Assembly: GCA_963755695.1 (NCBI GenBank)
Contig: CAVWLB010000010.1
Coordinates: 1,364,001 to 1,428,000, forward strand
Reading direction: 5' to 3'
DNA: 64,000 nucleotides
Source: QHWT01 sp963755695
GTDB lineage: Bacteria; Acidobacteriota; Vicinamibacteria; Vicinamibacterales; 2-12-FULL-66-21
Of this stretch, positions 52,807-63,100 are shown piece by piece (the stretch's first letter is position 1; every line of letters begins with the position of its first letter). The notes beneath the pieces were generated by a model, which was not told the origin of the DNA, ran no database searches, and saw only the letters and a list, made by a program, of their open reading frames with translations. The position numbers were made by a program, and so were the translations under genes.

Positions 52807-54317
52807 CTTTGAGAAAGTTGAAGCCGGCAATCGGCGACAGACGCACGCCGTGAATCTCGGGCTGAAACACCGCGATGTTGGTCTTGTACCAGAGGCTGAT
52901 GTACGGCACGTCGCGCGCGATTGCCTGCTGCGCCTGCCGATAGAACTGTCCGCGCTGATCGTCGCTCTCCGCCGCCGAGGCCTGCTCGATCAACCGATCG
53001 ACGGCAACATTCTGATAGTGCACGCGGTTCAGGCCCGCCGGCGGCACCTGGGACGAGTGGAACACGCGCCGCAGCATGTCGGGATCGGTCACGCCGACGA
53101 ACTGCGCGGTATAGAGCTGAAAATTGCCGCGGACGACGTCGCTCAAGAGGGTTTGAAATTCCTGTGATCGGATCTCCAGGGCGATGCCCACACGTGCGAG
53201 ATCCTGCTGGATCGCCGCCGCCTGGATCCGATACACCTCCGAGGTCGACGTCTTCAGCGTCAGCCTCAGTCGGGGAAGCGGGCCACTCCCGTCCGGATCA
53301 CGAAATCCCGCCGCGTCGAGCAGCCGTTCGGCCTCCGCCGGATCGTGTCGAAAGTCGAACACTTCCCGCTCGAACGCCCACGACATCGGCGGCACGATTC
53401 CCACGGCCGTCGAGGCAAACCCGCGTCGCAGATACTTCACGATGGCGTCTCGATCGATGGCGTAGCCGAACGCCTGGCGCACCTCGAGATGTTGCAGCAC
53501 CGGATCTCGCAGGTTCAGGCCGATATACGCGTAGTCGGTGCCGGGCGCGGTCTCCACTCCCAGCGTCCTCTCCTGTCGCAATTGCCACACGATATCCGGC
53601 GAGACGTCGTTGATGATGAGATCGACGGTGCCTTTGCGAAGCTCCAGGCCGCGCATCGTATCGTCGGGCACGACCTTCAGCACGACGCCGTCGTTCCTGG
53701 GCGCGCCGCCGAAGTACCTGATCGAATCGTGTAAGCACGATTCGGTCGTCCGGTTTGAAGGAAACCAGCTTGTAAGGCCCGGTCCCGATCGGCGAGCGGG
53801 AATTTGACGCGCCCGATCCCGCCTGCACGATTCCCATCACGAGGTTGATTGGAAACGAAGCCGAGGGTTCCTTGAGGTGGAACGCGACGGTGTAGGGATC
53901 GATGACCTCCACGCTCTGCACGATGCGATACGCGCCAGAGCGGCCGCGGAACCTGGGATCGAGAAAACTTCGAAAGGTATACGCGACGTCTTCCGCCGTC
54001 AGCTCGCGGCCGTTGTGGAACAGAACGCCGTGCCGCAGTCGCGCAACATAGGTGCGCTCGTCAGGGTGCTCGAGCGTCTCGGCGAGTTCCGGCGTCACCT
54101 GCAGGTTCGCGTCGACGTTGACCAGAGAGTTAAAGAGGAGCTGATCGGCCTTCTGCGATGCCTCGTCCAGCGCAACGCGGGGATCGAGATCCGCCGGGGA
54201 GTTTGCCGTCGCGACAATGATCGCCGAGCCCTCGGGCCGGCCGGTACTGCACCCGGAGGAGATCAGCAAGAGCATGCCAATCGCCGCGGCCGCCAGCGCA
54301 CGTCGCAGTGAACCCAC
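52769..54317 (-). CDS. Peptide/nickel-type ABC-transporter substrate-binding lipoprotein (SBP family 5), one frameshift
   Basis: The corrected product has about 515 residues with a lipoprotein signal peptide (lipobox LLLISSGC) and the SBP family-5 fold: ANSPADLDPRVALDEASQ, LRHGVLFHNGRELTAEDVAYT (family signature), SPIGTGPYKLVSF, and IGLNLRDPVLQHLEVRQAFGYAIDRD. It would bind oligopeptides or a similar ligand for an ABC importer, but no permease or ATPase genes lie beside it. One extra base near 53718 (DQ to YFGGAPRND) splits the gene; the length modulo 3 agrees with a single insertion. Confidence 0.8.
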
Positions 54318-54438
54318 CAGACGATTGTACTGTTGCCCAACGCAATTGGGGAGAGGAGGACGGCGGCAATCCGGCGCTGACGTCGCCGTCGAAATCCTGT
54401 TAAAGCACTCCAGCTATGCGTCAGTACGTCCGTGACGG

Positions 54439-57075
54439 CTAGTCCGCGGCTTCGTCCTTCAATTCGGCGAGCAGCGTGAGCGCCTGCAGTGGCGTGAGCT
54501 GATTCACGTCGAGCTCGCGCAGCCGCCGCCGAATCGGATCATCGGCCGGCGTGGACGCCTGAAACAGTCCGGGCTGCTGGTTCTCCCGTGGGGCACCGCT
54601 CAACGAGGGCCGGCCACCGCGCGACAGTTCGTCGCGTTCCAGGCCGACCAGGATCTCGCGGGCACGTGCGACGACGGCGGGCGGCAGTCCGGCGAGACGC
54701 GCGACCTGGATTCCGTAGCTGCGATCGGCGCGCCCCGGCACCACCTTCCGCAACAGCACCAGGTCGTCCTTCCACTCGCGCACCACCACGTGAAAGTTCG
54801 CGACCGACGACAGGGCGTCGGCGAGATCCGTGAGCTCGTGATAGTGGGTCGCGAAGATGGTCTTGGGGCGCGCCTTCGGATTCGACGCGAGATGCTCCGC
54901 CACCGCCCAGGCCAGGCTGAGGCCGTCGAACGTTGCCGTCCCGCGGCCGATCTCGTCGAGGATCACCAGGCTGCGCGGCGTCGCCATGTGCAGGATGTTC
55001 GCCGTCTCCTGCATTTCCACCATGAACGTGGACTGACCGCGCGCGATGTTGTCGGAGGCTCCGACCCGGGCGAACAGGCGATCGACGATCGGCAGCTTGG
55101 CCGATCGCGCCGGCACGAACGAGCCCGCCTGCGCCATCAGGCAGAGCAGCGCACATTGCCGCAGGTAGGTGGACTTGCCGCCCATGTTCGGGCCCGTGAG
55201 GATGATCAACTGACGTTCGCCGCCATCGAGCGTGACGTCATTCGGCACGAACGCATCGGGGACGTGACGCTCGACCACCGGGTGGCGGGCATCGGCGGCG
55301 GTCAACTCGTCGCCACCGTGCATCAGCGGCTTGGTGTAGTTCTGGAGAGCGGCCGTTTCGGCGAGCGCCGCCAACACGTCGAGCGACGCAAGGCCGCGCG
55401 CCGTATCCTGGATTCTCGGCGCCTCGGACGCGACCTTCGAACGCAGCGCCTCGAAGATCTCGATTTCACGCTCGACGATCCGCTCGTCGGCGCCGAGGAC
55501 CTTTTCCTCGTACTCCTTCAACCCCGGGGTGATGAAGCGTTCACCGCCGGCAATCGTCTGCTTGCGGTGATAATCGGCCGGCACGTGTGCGAGATTGGAT
55601 TTCGAGACCTCGATGTAGTAGCCGAAGACCCGGTTGTAGCGGATCTTGAGCGACGAGATGCCGGTTCGCGCCCGCTCGGCTTCCTCCATCTCCGCGATGC
55701 GCTGCTTGCCGGAGCGGCTGATGGCTCTCAGTTCGTCGAGTTCAGCGTCGATCCCGTCGCGGACGAGGCCGCCCTCGCGCGCGACGGCGGGAGGCTCGTC
55801 AATCAGCGTGCGATCGAGCTCGTCGCGAACATCCGCCAGGTCGTCGAGCTCCGCGCTGAGGCTGTTCACCAGCGGCGACTGGAAATCCTCCAGCACCATC
55901 CGCACGCGTGGCACTGCCGCGATCGATTGCCGAAGCGAAACCAGGTCGCGTGGCCCGGCTGTGCCGAGCGCGGCCCGCGCCACGAGCCGCTCGATGTCGT
56001 GCACCGATTTCAGCGTGTCGCGCAGCTTCACGCGGGCGGTGCCGCGGAAGGCGAAGTCTTCCACCGCATCGAGCCGATCCTGGATGCGCTCGATCGACAC
56101 GAGCGGCCGCAACAGCCATGACCGGAGGAGACGGCCTCCCATCGGCGTGATCGTGCGATCGATCTCATGGAGCAGCGAGCCGGCACGTGCGCCGTCCGAT
56201 GATTCGATCACCTCGAGATTGCGAAGCGTGGTGGGATCGATGAGGAGGCAGTCGGTGCCGGTGCGGAAGGAGAGATCGCGCACGTGCGCGAGGTCTGCCT
56301 TCTGCGTGTCGCGAAGATACTGGACCAGCGCGCCGGCGGCCGAGACCGCCGCATGGCGATGCTCGAGACCGAAACCCTGAAGCGTTTGCGCCTGCATCTG
56401 CGCGAGAACCGTACGGCGCGCCGATTCATACTCGAACGTCCAAGGCTCCGCGTTGGTTATTCTTGCGTCGAGGCGCGAGGCGGCCACGAGGTTCGAAGCC
56501 GCCTCGAAGCCGATCGGCGTCACAATCTCCCGCGGACGCAGCACCGCCAGTTCATCGGCCAGCGATGCGTCCGCCTCGGCCCCGAGGTACTCGGCCGCGG
56601 TGAACTCGCCGGTTGAGAGATCGAGCATCGCTACGCCAAAGCCCGGGCCGGGATGCGCCGGGGCCAGCGCCATGAGAAACGCCGGCTCGCGCGCCTCGAG
56701 ATAAGCGGCGTCGGTCAGCGTGCCGGGCGAAACGACCCGGACGACCTCCCGCCGCACGAGTCCCTTGGCCTTTTTGGGGTCCTCGACCTGCTCGCAGACG
56801 GCGACACGGAATCCCTTGCGCACGAGCCGCGCGATGTACCCGTCCGCGGCATGGAAGGGCACGCCGCACATGGGGATCGCACCGCCGGAAGCGTCCTTGG
56901 ACCGCGAGGTGAGCGTCAATTCGAGGGCGCGTGCCGCCGTGAGCGCATCCTCGTAAAACATCTCGTAGAAATCCCCCATGCGGAAAAACACGATGGCGTC
57001 CCGGTATTGCCGCTTCGCCTCGAAGTATTGACGCATGGCCGGCGTGGCGCCGGCAGGGGAGACCGAGGAGGACAT
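54439..57075 (-). CDS. mutS: DNA mismatch repair protein MutS
   Basis: The 878-residue protein recognises mismatches and signals through ATP. The mismatch-wedge motif is MGDFYEMFYEDA (Phe-x-Glu), Walker A is TGPNMGGKST, and Walker B is LVILDEIGRGTATFDG. The C-terminus carries a beta-clamp/dimer-type end (LRELDVNQLTPLQALTLLAELKDEA). ATG 57075 (MSSSVSPAGATPAMRQYFE) is chosen because it gives the family N-terminus; the frame runs open to 57444. It is divergent from tsaB with 34 bp between starts. Confidence 0.95.
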   Translation of the reverse strand: MSSSVSPAGATPAMRQYFEAKRQYRDAIVFFRMGDFYEMFYEDALTAARALELTLTSRSKDASGGAIPMCGVPFHAADGYIARLVRKGFRVAVCEQVEDPKKAKGLVRREVVRVVSPGTLTDAAYLEAREPAFLMALAPAHPGPGFGVAMLDLSTGEFTAAEYLGAEADASLADELAVLRPREIVTPIGFEAASNLVAASRLDARITNAEPWTFEYESARRTVLAQMQAQTLQGFGLEHRHAAVSAAGALVQYLRDTQKADLAHVRDLSFRTGTDCLLIDPTTLRNLEVIESSDGARAGSLLHEIDRTITPMGGRLLRSWLLRPLVSIERIQDRLDAVEDFAFRGTARVKLRDTLKSVHDIERLVARAALGTAGPRDLVSLRQSIAAVPRVRMVLEDFQSPLVNSLSAELDDLADVRDELDRTLIDEPPAVAREGGLVRDGIDAELDELRAISRSGKQRIAEMEEAERARTGISSLKIRYNRVFGYYIEVSKSNLAHVPADYHRKQTIAGGERFITPGLKEYEEKVLGADERIVEREIEIFEALRSKVASEAPRIQDTARGLASLDVLAALAETAALQNYTKPLMHGGDELTAADARHPVVERHVPDAFVPNDVTLDGGERQLIILTGPNMGGKSTYLRQCALLCLMAQAGSFVPARSAKLPIVDRLFARVGASDNIARGQSTFMVEMQETANILHMATPRSLVILDEIGRGTATFDGLSLAWAVAEHLASNPKARPKTIFATHYHELTDLADALSSVANFHVVVREWKDDLVLLRKVVPGRADRSYGIQVARLAGLPPAVVARAREILVGLERDELSRGGRPSLSGAPRENQQPGLFQASTPADDPIRRRLRELDVNQLTPLQALTLLAELKDEAAD

Positions 57076-57109
57076 CTGAAGGGTAGTCGCGAGTATAACA
57101 TTCACCTGA

Positions 57110-57820
57110 ATGCGCATTCTGGCGCTGGACACCTCGACGGCTGCCGGCAGCGCGGCGTTCGTCGAGAACGGGCAGGTAACTATCGAACGCGCGGGTGACG
57201 GCTCGCGCACGCATGGCGAGCGCCTGCCGGCCGAACTGATGACGCTGCTCGACGAGTCGCGCGTCACCCTCGCCGAAATCGATGGCTTTGCCGTGGCGAA
57301 TGGTCCCGGCTCCTTCACCGGACTGCGCGTCGGCATCGCCACCATCCAGGGACTCGCGCTGGCGAAAGCCGCGCTGGTCGTGGCGGTCTCGACATTCGAA
57401 GCCCTGGCCTGGAGGGCGCGCAACGAGCGGGCACCCCTGGCCACGTGGATCGATGCGCATCGCGGCGAAGTGTTCGCGTCGCTCTACCAGTCAGACGCGA
57501 CCACGGTGCAGCAGCCCCCCTCGTCGCTGTCGCCGGAGAGGACGCTCGAACAGTGGCGTCCGGTGCTCGACGGGTACCCGCGCGTTCGCTTCACCGGCAA
57601 CGGCGCGGTCAGATACGCAGCCGTCATCCGCCAAACGCTCGGGGACCGCGCGTCGATCGACACCGATCTGCCCATCCTCGCTGGAGCCATCGGCGAGATC
57701 GCCTCGGTTCAGCCGTCCCGCGCCGTTCACCCTCACGCCATCGTCCCGCTGTACGTCCGCCGGCCGGACGCAGAGCTCGCGCGCGATCGCCGGCGGGCCG
57801 TCGGGATGCCGCAGGAATGA
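57110..57820 (+). CDS. tsaB: tRNA threonylcarbamoyladenosine biosynthesis protein TsaB
   Basis: The 236-residue ASKHA-fold protein is the partner of TsaD in forming t6A37 in ANN-decoding tRNAs. MRILALDTSTAAGSAAF and FAVANGPGSFTGLRVGIATIQGLALA are diagnostic TsaB motifs. The stop (57818-57820) is one base before the rimI start, a common tsaB-rimI arrangement. Confidence 0.92.
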   Translation: MRILALDTSTAAGSAAFVENGQVTIERAGDGSRTHGERLPAELMTLLDESRVTLAEIDGFAVANGPGSFTGLRVGIATIQGLALAKAALVVAVSTFEALAWRARNERAPLATWIDAHRGEVFASLYQSDATTVQQPPSSLSPERTLEQWRPVLDGYPRVRFTGNGAVRYAAVIRQTLGDRASIDTDLPILAGAIGEIASVQPSRAVHPHAIVPLYVRRPDAELARDRRRAVGMPQE

Positions 57821-57821
57821 C

Positions 57822-58274
57822 GTGAAGATCGATCGCATAACTGACGATAAGGAACTCGACGCGATCGTGGCGCTCGAGAGCGAGTCGTTCACCAATCCAT
57901 GGTCGCGGGAGACGCTCGAGTGGGAACTGCGCAATTCCGATGTCACCCACATCTACGTGCTCCGCCTCGACGATGGGACCATCGTCGCGTTCTGCGTCTG
58001 CTGGATCATCTTCAACGAGCTTCACATCAATACCGTCGCGGTCGCGCCGGCCGCGCGCCGGCGGGGACTGGCAACGGTGCTGTTGAAGCACGTCATGGCT
58101 GAGGCAGCGGCACGGGCAGTGACCCGGGCAACTTTGGAGGTGCGCGCTTCGAACACCGCCGCCCTGAAACTCTATGAAGCACTTGGGTTTCGGGTTACAG
58201 CGAGGCGGTCGGGCTATTACTCGCAACCCGAGGAAGACGCGCTCATTTTGTGGCGCGACAGCCTCGAGTTGTAG
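57822..58274 (+). CDS. rimI: Ribosomal protein S18-alanine N-acetyltransferase
   Basis: The 150-residue GNAT enzyme acetylates the S18 N-terminus in its best-studied relatives. ESFTNPWSRETLEWEL is the RimI N-terminal block; VAVAPAARRRGLATVLLKHVM is the acetyl-CoA motif; VRASNTAALKLYEALGFRVTARRSGYY closes the domain. The start is GTG 57822, two bases after the tsaB stop; the upstream open extension in the same frame is tsaB read out of frame. Confidence 0.9.
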   Translation: MKIDRITDDKELDAIVALESESFTNPWSRETLEWELRNSDVTHIYVLRLDDGTIVAFCVCWIIFNELHINTVAVAPAARRRGLATVLLKHVMAEAAARAVTRATLEVRASNTAALKLYEALGFRVTARRSGYYSQPEEDALILWRDSLEL

Positions 58275-58328
58275 TACGGTAGTTACATGAATGCCCTCGT
58301 GTAAGGTCCTTCTCACAAGGAGGCGGCA

Positions 58329-58571
58329 ATGCCGACAGACTTCGAAGAGCTGAAGAAGAGGCTGCTGCAAAGCGACGATCTATTCCGCAAGCTCGCGACG
58401 CAGCACCACGATCTCGACGAAAAGATTCACGACCTGGCGACCCGCCCGTATCTATCCCAACCCGAGCAGCTCGAAGAAGTAACCCTCAAGAAAAAGAAAC
58501 TGTTTTTGAAGGATCAGATGGAGAGCATTCTGCGCCATCACATGGTCGAGCCTACGCATTTGAGAACCTGA
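58329..58571 (+). CDS. DUF465/YdcH-family protein
   Basis: The 80-residue, highly charged helical protein matches the YdcH/DUF465 pattern: a first helix (LKKRLLQSDDLFRKLATQHHDLDEKIHDL) and a second (LEEVTLKKKKLFLKDQMESIL), which pair as a coiled-coil hairpin. Function is unknown. The ribosome site AAGGAGG precedes the ATG. It is followed by the strongest terminator in the window. Confidence 0.85.
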   Translation: MPTDFEELKKRLLQSDDLFRKLATQHHDLDEKIHDLATRPYLSQPEQLEEVTLKKKKLFLKDQMESILRHHMVEPTHLRT

Positions 58572-58595
58572 CGTCGGCGACCGGCCGAGACTTTC

Positions 58596-58631
58596 GGGGC
58601 CGGGAGGCGTATCTCCCGGCCCCCTTTTTTT
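58596..58631 (+). terminator. Rho-independent terminator
   Basis: An 11-bp perfect stem GGGGCCGGGAG / CTCCCGGCCCC with a 6-nt loop is followed at once by seven T (58625-58631). It ends the tsaB-rimI-DUF465 transcript and lies 6 bp before the psd start. Confidence 0.92.
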
Positions 58632-58637
58632 GCCCTG

Positions 58638-59315
58638 ATGAAAATCGACAAGGCGGGCGTTCCCTTCATTGCAGGCGCGCTGGTGCCGGCAGCCGGGCTG
58701 GCCCTGAACAAGCGCTACGGCTGGGCCGCGGCTTTCACGGCGCTCGGCGGGTTCTTTGCGTATTTCTTCCGCGATCCGGAGCGTCAGGTGCCCTCAGCGC
58801 CCGGCCTGGTCGTCTCGCCGGCCGATGGACGGGTCATGATTGCCGGGCCGACCGACGGACGCTGGGCGCCCCCCGGCGACTGGAAGCAGATTACGATTTT
58901 CCTGTCGCCCATGGACGTGCACATCAATCGCACCCCGGTCGAAGGACGGGTCACCAGACTCGAATACCGGCCAGGCAAGTTCCTGCCCGCCTACCAAGAA
59001 GACGCGAGCGGCAACGAATTGAACGAGATCTGGATCGACTCGCACGGCCAGACGGTGGTCGTTCGGCAGGTAGTCGGCGTCCTGGCGCGACGGATTGTGT
59101 GTCGGGTCGCCGAAGGGCAGACACTCGAACGCGGGGAGCGAATCGGCCTGATGAAGTTCGGGTCACGGATGGACGTGTTCCTGCCTCCGCTCGCCACGAT
59201 CTCGGTTGGCGTGGGCGAACACGTCGTCGCGGGCGAGACGGTGCTCGCACGCCTCGAATCGCCCTCGAGCCCACGAACCGCGGACCTCAGTTCACGATCC
59301 ACAGATGGTGCTTGA
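58638..59315 (+). CDS. psd: Phosphatidylserine decarboxylase
   Basis: The 225-residue proenzyme converts phosphatidylserine to phosphatidylethanolamine at the membrane. An N-terminal membrane segment (about 8-45) precedes FFRDPERQVPSAPGLVVSPADGRV and LSPMDVHINRTPV. The self-cleavage site is KFGSRMDVFLP, where Ser becomes the pyruvoyl group. It belongs to the short archaeal/alphaproteobacterial-type subfamily. It overlaps pssA by 11 bp, so the two steps of PE synthesis are translated together. Confidence 0.92.
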   Translation: MKIDKAGVPFIAGALVPAAGLALNKRYGWAAAFTALGGFFAYFFRDPERQVPSAPGLVVSPADGRVMIAGPTDGRWAPPGDWKQITIFLSPMDVHINRTPVEGRVTRLEYRPGKFLPAYQEDASGNELNEIWIDSHGQTVVVRQVVGVLARRIVCRVAEGQTLERGERIGLMKFGSRMDVFLPPLATISVGVGEHVVAGETVLARLESPSSPRTADLSSRSTDGA

Positions 59316-60123
59316 AACGGTGCGCCGGCGTCGTGAGGATCGGCCGCAACGATTCAAGCGCGGCGTCTACATCCTGCCGTCATTGTTCACCGTCGGCAAT
59401 CTGTTCTGCGGCTACGCCTGCGTCGTCTACTCGACCCGCGGCGACTTCGACACGGCGGCCGTCCTGATTGGCATTGCGATGGTGCTCGACACGCTCGACG
59501 GGTTTTTCGCGCGCCTCACACGATCCTCGTCCGCTTTTGGCGTCGAGCTCGACTCGCTCGCAGACGTCGTCTCGTTCGGCCTCGCACCCGCGATTCTCGC
59601 GTTTACCTGGGGACTGTGGCCGCTGCGGCGGCTCGGGTGGGCCGCAGGCTTCATTTACGTGGCGGCGGCGGCCATGCGGCTCGCGCGCTTCAACATCCAG
59701 ACCAGCACCGTGACCGACAAGCGCTACTTCGCCGGCATGCCGAGCCCGGCGGCGGCATCGGTGATCGCGTCGACTGTCTACCTCTATCCGTGGGGTCTGC
59801 AGGATCCGCGGGCCGCAGCACCAGCGCTCGCGATGGTGCTGGTGCCCGCCTTCCTGATGGTCAGCACCATCCGGTTCCGCAGCATCAAGGCGATTGAGGT
59901 CGGGTGGCAGCGATCCTATTTCGCACTGTTTCTCGCCGCCATCGTCCTCGCGCTCATCGCCTCACACCCCCGGCTCGCGCTTGTCGTCCTGTCGTATTCC
60001 TACGTGGTGTCGGCGTTCGTCGTCCTCGCGTATACGCGACTGCGCCGCCGGTCTCTCAATCCGATACCACCGGCACAACAGCCCAACGCCACGGTTTCCG
60101 AATCCCCTCACCGCGAGGCTTAA
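59305..60123 (+). CDS. pssA: CDP-diacylglycerol--serine O-phosphatidyltransferase
   Basis: The 272-residue integral membrane enzyme makes phosphatidylserine, the substrate of the upstream decarboxylase. The CDP-alcohol phosphotransferase motif DxxDGxxARxxxxxxxxGxxxDxxxD is exact in LDTLDGFFARLTRSS and the following FGVELDSLAD. About seven hydrophobic segments are visible. ATG 59305 overlaps the psd end; it ends 4 bp from the convergent kinase gene. Confidence 0.92.
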   Translation: MVLETVRRRREDRPQRFKRGVYILPSLFTVGNLFCGYACVVYSTRGDFDTAAVLIGIAMVLDTLDGFFARLTRSSSAFGVELDSLADVVSFGLAPAILAFTWGLWPLRRLGWAAGFIYVAAAAMRLARFNIQTSTVTDKRYFAGMPSPAAASVIASTVYLYPWGLQDPRAAAPALAMVLVPAFLMVSTIRFRSIKAIEVGWQRSYFALFLAAIVLALIASHPRLALVVLSYSYVVSAFVVLAYTRLRRRSLNPIPPAQQPNATVSESPHREA

Positions 60124-60127
60124 CCGG

Positions 60128-63100
60128 TTAGGCGGCGATCGGCAGCTTGATGGTGACGGTCGTTCCTCGATCTTTCTCGCTTGCTACCGAGACAGTGCCG
60201 TTATTGAGCTCGATGTTGCGGCGAGCGATCGGCAGCCCGAGGCCGGTGCCGGTCGTCTTGGTGGAGAAGTAAGGCTCGAAGACGCGGTCCAGCGCTTCGG
60301 CATCCATCCCGACGCCCGTATCGGCGACACGAATCGTCACCAACCCGTTTTCGAGGCCGGAGGTCAACAGCAGCCGCCCGCTTCCCGGCATCGCATGGAG
60401 CGCGTTCTCGACGATGTTGGCAAGCGCCCGGCTCACGAGCGTGCGGTCTACCAGCACCGGCGGCAAGATCGGGCCGACCTGGTTCTGGAGATCGATCCGT
60501 CCTTCCAGGCCGGCGCGATACGGTTCCACGACGTCGCGCACCAGCTGCACCGGATCGACCGGGGCCGGACGAGCGATCGGCGCCGAAGCGAAGCTCGAAA
60601 ATTCCGCGGCGATCTGCCGCAGCAACCGGACCTGCCCGAGGATCGAATCGACGCAGCCCTCCAGCACCGGCCCGAGCGGCTCGCCACGGTCGGCGTGAAC
60701 CCGTCGGAGGTGCTCAGCCGACAACTGGATCGGCGTGAGCGGGTTTTTAATCTCGTGTGCCACCTGCCGCGCCATCTCGGCCCAGGCCTCGATGCGATGT
60801 GTGCGCTCGAGCTGCGATCGCTGCGCCTTGAGCTCCGCCGCCATGCTGTTGAACGCGTCGATCAGCCGACGGAGTTCATCCGAGGACCGCAGCGCAATGC
60901 GTGCATCGAAGTCGCCGCGGGCGATGCGGCCGGTCGCGCGGGTCAATTGCCGCACCGGATCCGCGATGCGCTCCGCCATCGAGAGCCCGATGGCAGCGCC
61001 CAGCAGGATGAAGAACAACGCTGCGAGGTGCACGCCCCGATCGAGATCGTCGATCTCGCGCTCGACCTCTTGCAGCCGCAGCGCCAGTGGCACCGTCAGC
61101 ACGCTGTCACGGCCGCCGCTTCGCACGGGTGTCGCGGCGAGCATGTAGGGGACTGAGCCGATCACATCCTGGCTGATGTAGTTGGGCAGACGGTCCAGGA
61201 CAATCGCACGATAGACGTCTTCCGGGGTGCGGGTCGGAAGAAGCCCGGATGCAAAGAGGTCGCGCTGGTTTGTCGCTGAGAGTTCCGCGCCGCTGAAGAT
61301 ATTGACGTCCTGATCGACCACCTGGCTGATCCAGATCATGACGTCATCGGTCAGCGGGGCCACCCCCTCGGCGCCGCGGCGCAACAGAGCATCCGATTCC
61401 TCGATCACTCGCTGAGCAACGGCAGCGGTGCGCGCCGCATCCCCCTCGATACCGTCGACGAGCAACCCGGCAAAGTAAGCGCGGATGACCAGCGCCAGGG
61501 TCAGCACCGGCACGATCGAGGCGAGTACGAAAGCAAGAAACAGCTTGCGATAGAAGCTGGCGCGGATCTCACGGAGCAGCGCCCGCCCGGTTGCCGGACG
61601 CGTCCGCGCGATCCGCGCGAACAGTGCGTTGCCGATCAGGATGATGACGTAGCCGGCCGCCGCGAGCGTCGTCAGCTCGGCCAGCCGCACCAGGTGCTCG
61701 AAGATATCGGGACGCGGATACCCGAGCGCGAAGATCGCGTAGCGGTCGTTCGAGAGATACACGTTGTATGACGTGTCTCCCTTGCGTAACACCGTCCAGA
61801 ACGGATCGCGCGACTTGTAAATGCGGGAAAACGTCACGTCGTCCAACGGCCACACCGTTTTGACCGACGTGAAGATCGCGGTGAGGCCCCAGCCGTACAC
61901 CGTGAAGTCGACGTCTCCGGTCGGCGCCCCCTCGATCCCGCTCGATTGATCGGACGGACGGAACACATCGAAGTACGGCGATTGCGAACTGATGAACGGC
62001 AACGTACGGTAATCGAAGATGACGTGCACGACGACCGCACCGACGGGCCTGGTTCCGTCGCAGATGTTGCGTTCGGCGTGCAGCATGTTGCGCTCCTGCG
62101 CGCCGAACAGCTGGGCCTCGCCAAATACGTCCCACCGGCATCCGCTCAGGGCCGCGGGACGCTGCGGAGCCCCCGTATATTCCGGAAAGTTCAAGGCGAA
62201 CCGGCTGACCAGCGCGCCATCCGCGCCGTACAACTCGATGTCGCTCGTCAGGCGCGCGCGCGCCAGCACCGTGCGGCTCCACATGAAGAACGCGCTGTCG
62301 GTGCGCGGCGTACCCGATTCTGTCAGCGTCCCGCCCGCCACCAGCCGCGGCAAGGTGGTCATGCGATCGATTTCCGCCAGCGCTTCATTGAGTCGGGAGA
62401 GCAGCGCCTGCGGGTGCGACATCGCCTCGGGCGCATAGCGCGTCGCGATCAGACGCCGGGTGGCACGCTCGGCGAAGAAATGCACCGATGGATAGATCAG
62501 CAGCGCCGGCAGCAGAAATGCCATGAACAGTGCGAGGATGCGCGAGGCCACCGTGGTCTGCCGGTACCAGACCACGAGCCGGGGCGCGACCAGTGCCGCC
62601 AGCGCGCACGCGAACGCGGCCAGCACGATCGCGGCGCCGGCAACCGGCCACTCGCGTCCCGCGCCCAGCACGGCGATGACGACGGTCGGGCCGACCCACA
62701 GCGCGGCGGCTGCGATGTGCCAACCGGAGACGCTCCTGGGGAGCCGCCACCTGGTTAGCGCAGTCACGCACCCCAGCGCGCCCGCCCACATGACTGCGGC
62801 ATGACACAGCAAGATGCCGCTCAGCACGGCGAGTCGAGGTCCACCCCACGGGTGCAGAGTGAAGTGGCGGAGGTCGACCGCAGCGGGGTCGACCTCCGTG
62901 CCGAGCCATTGCTCGAACGCGACGAGCATCGCCGCCAGCAGACCGCCGACGACCAGTTGCGCGATGACGAACCAGGCGCGCTCCCGGTTCGGCCATCGGC
63001 GATCGGTGCGGAGCGCCACGCGAAGCCGGACTGCCCCCGAAACGGTTGTTGCCACCACGGCCGCCGCGGCTGCGCCGACAAACAGCAGTGTGAGTGGTGC

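Noticed and set aside
54790..56121. 443-codon plus-strand open frame inside mutS
   Set aside because: Arg- and Asp-rich shadow of a certain MutS coding region, with no domain features.
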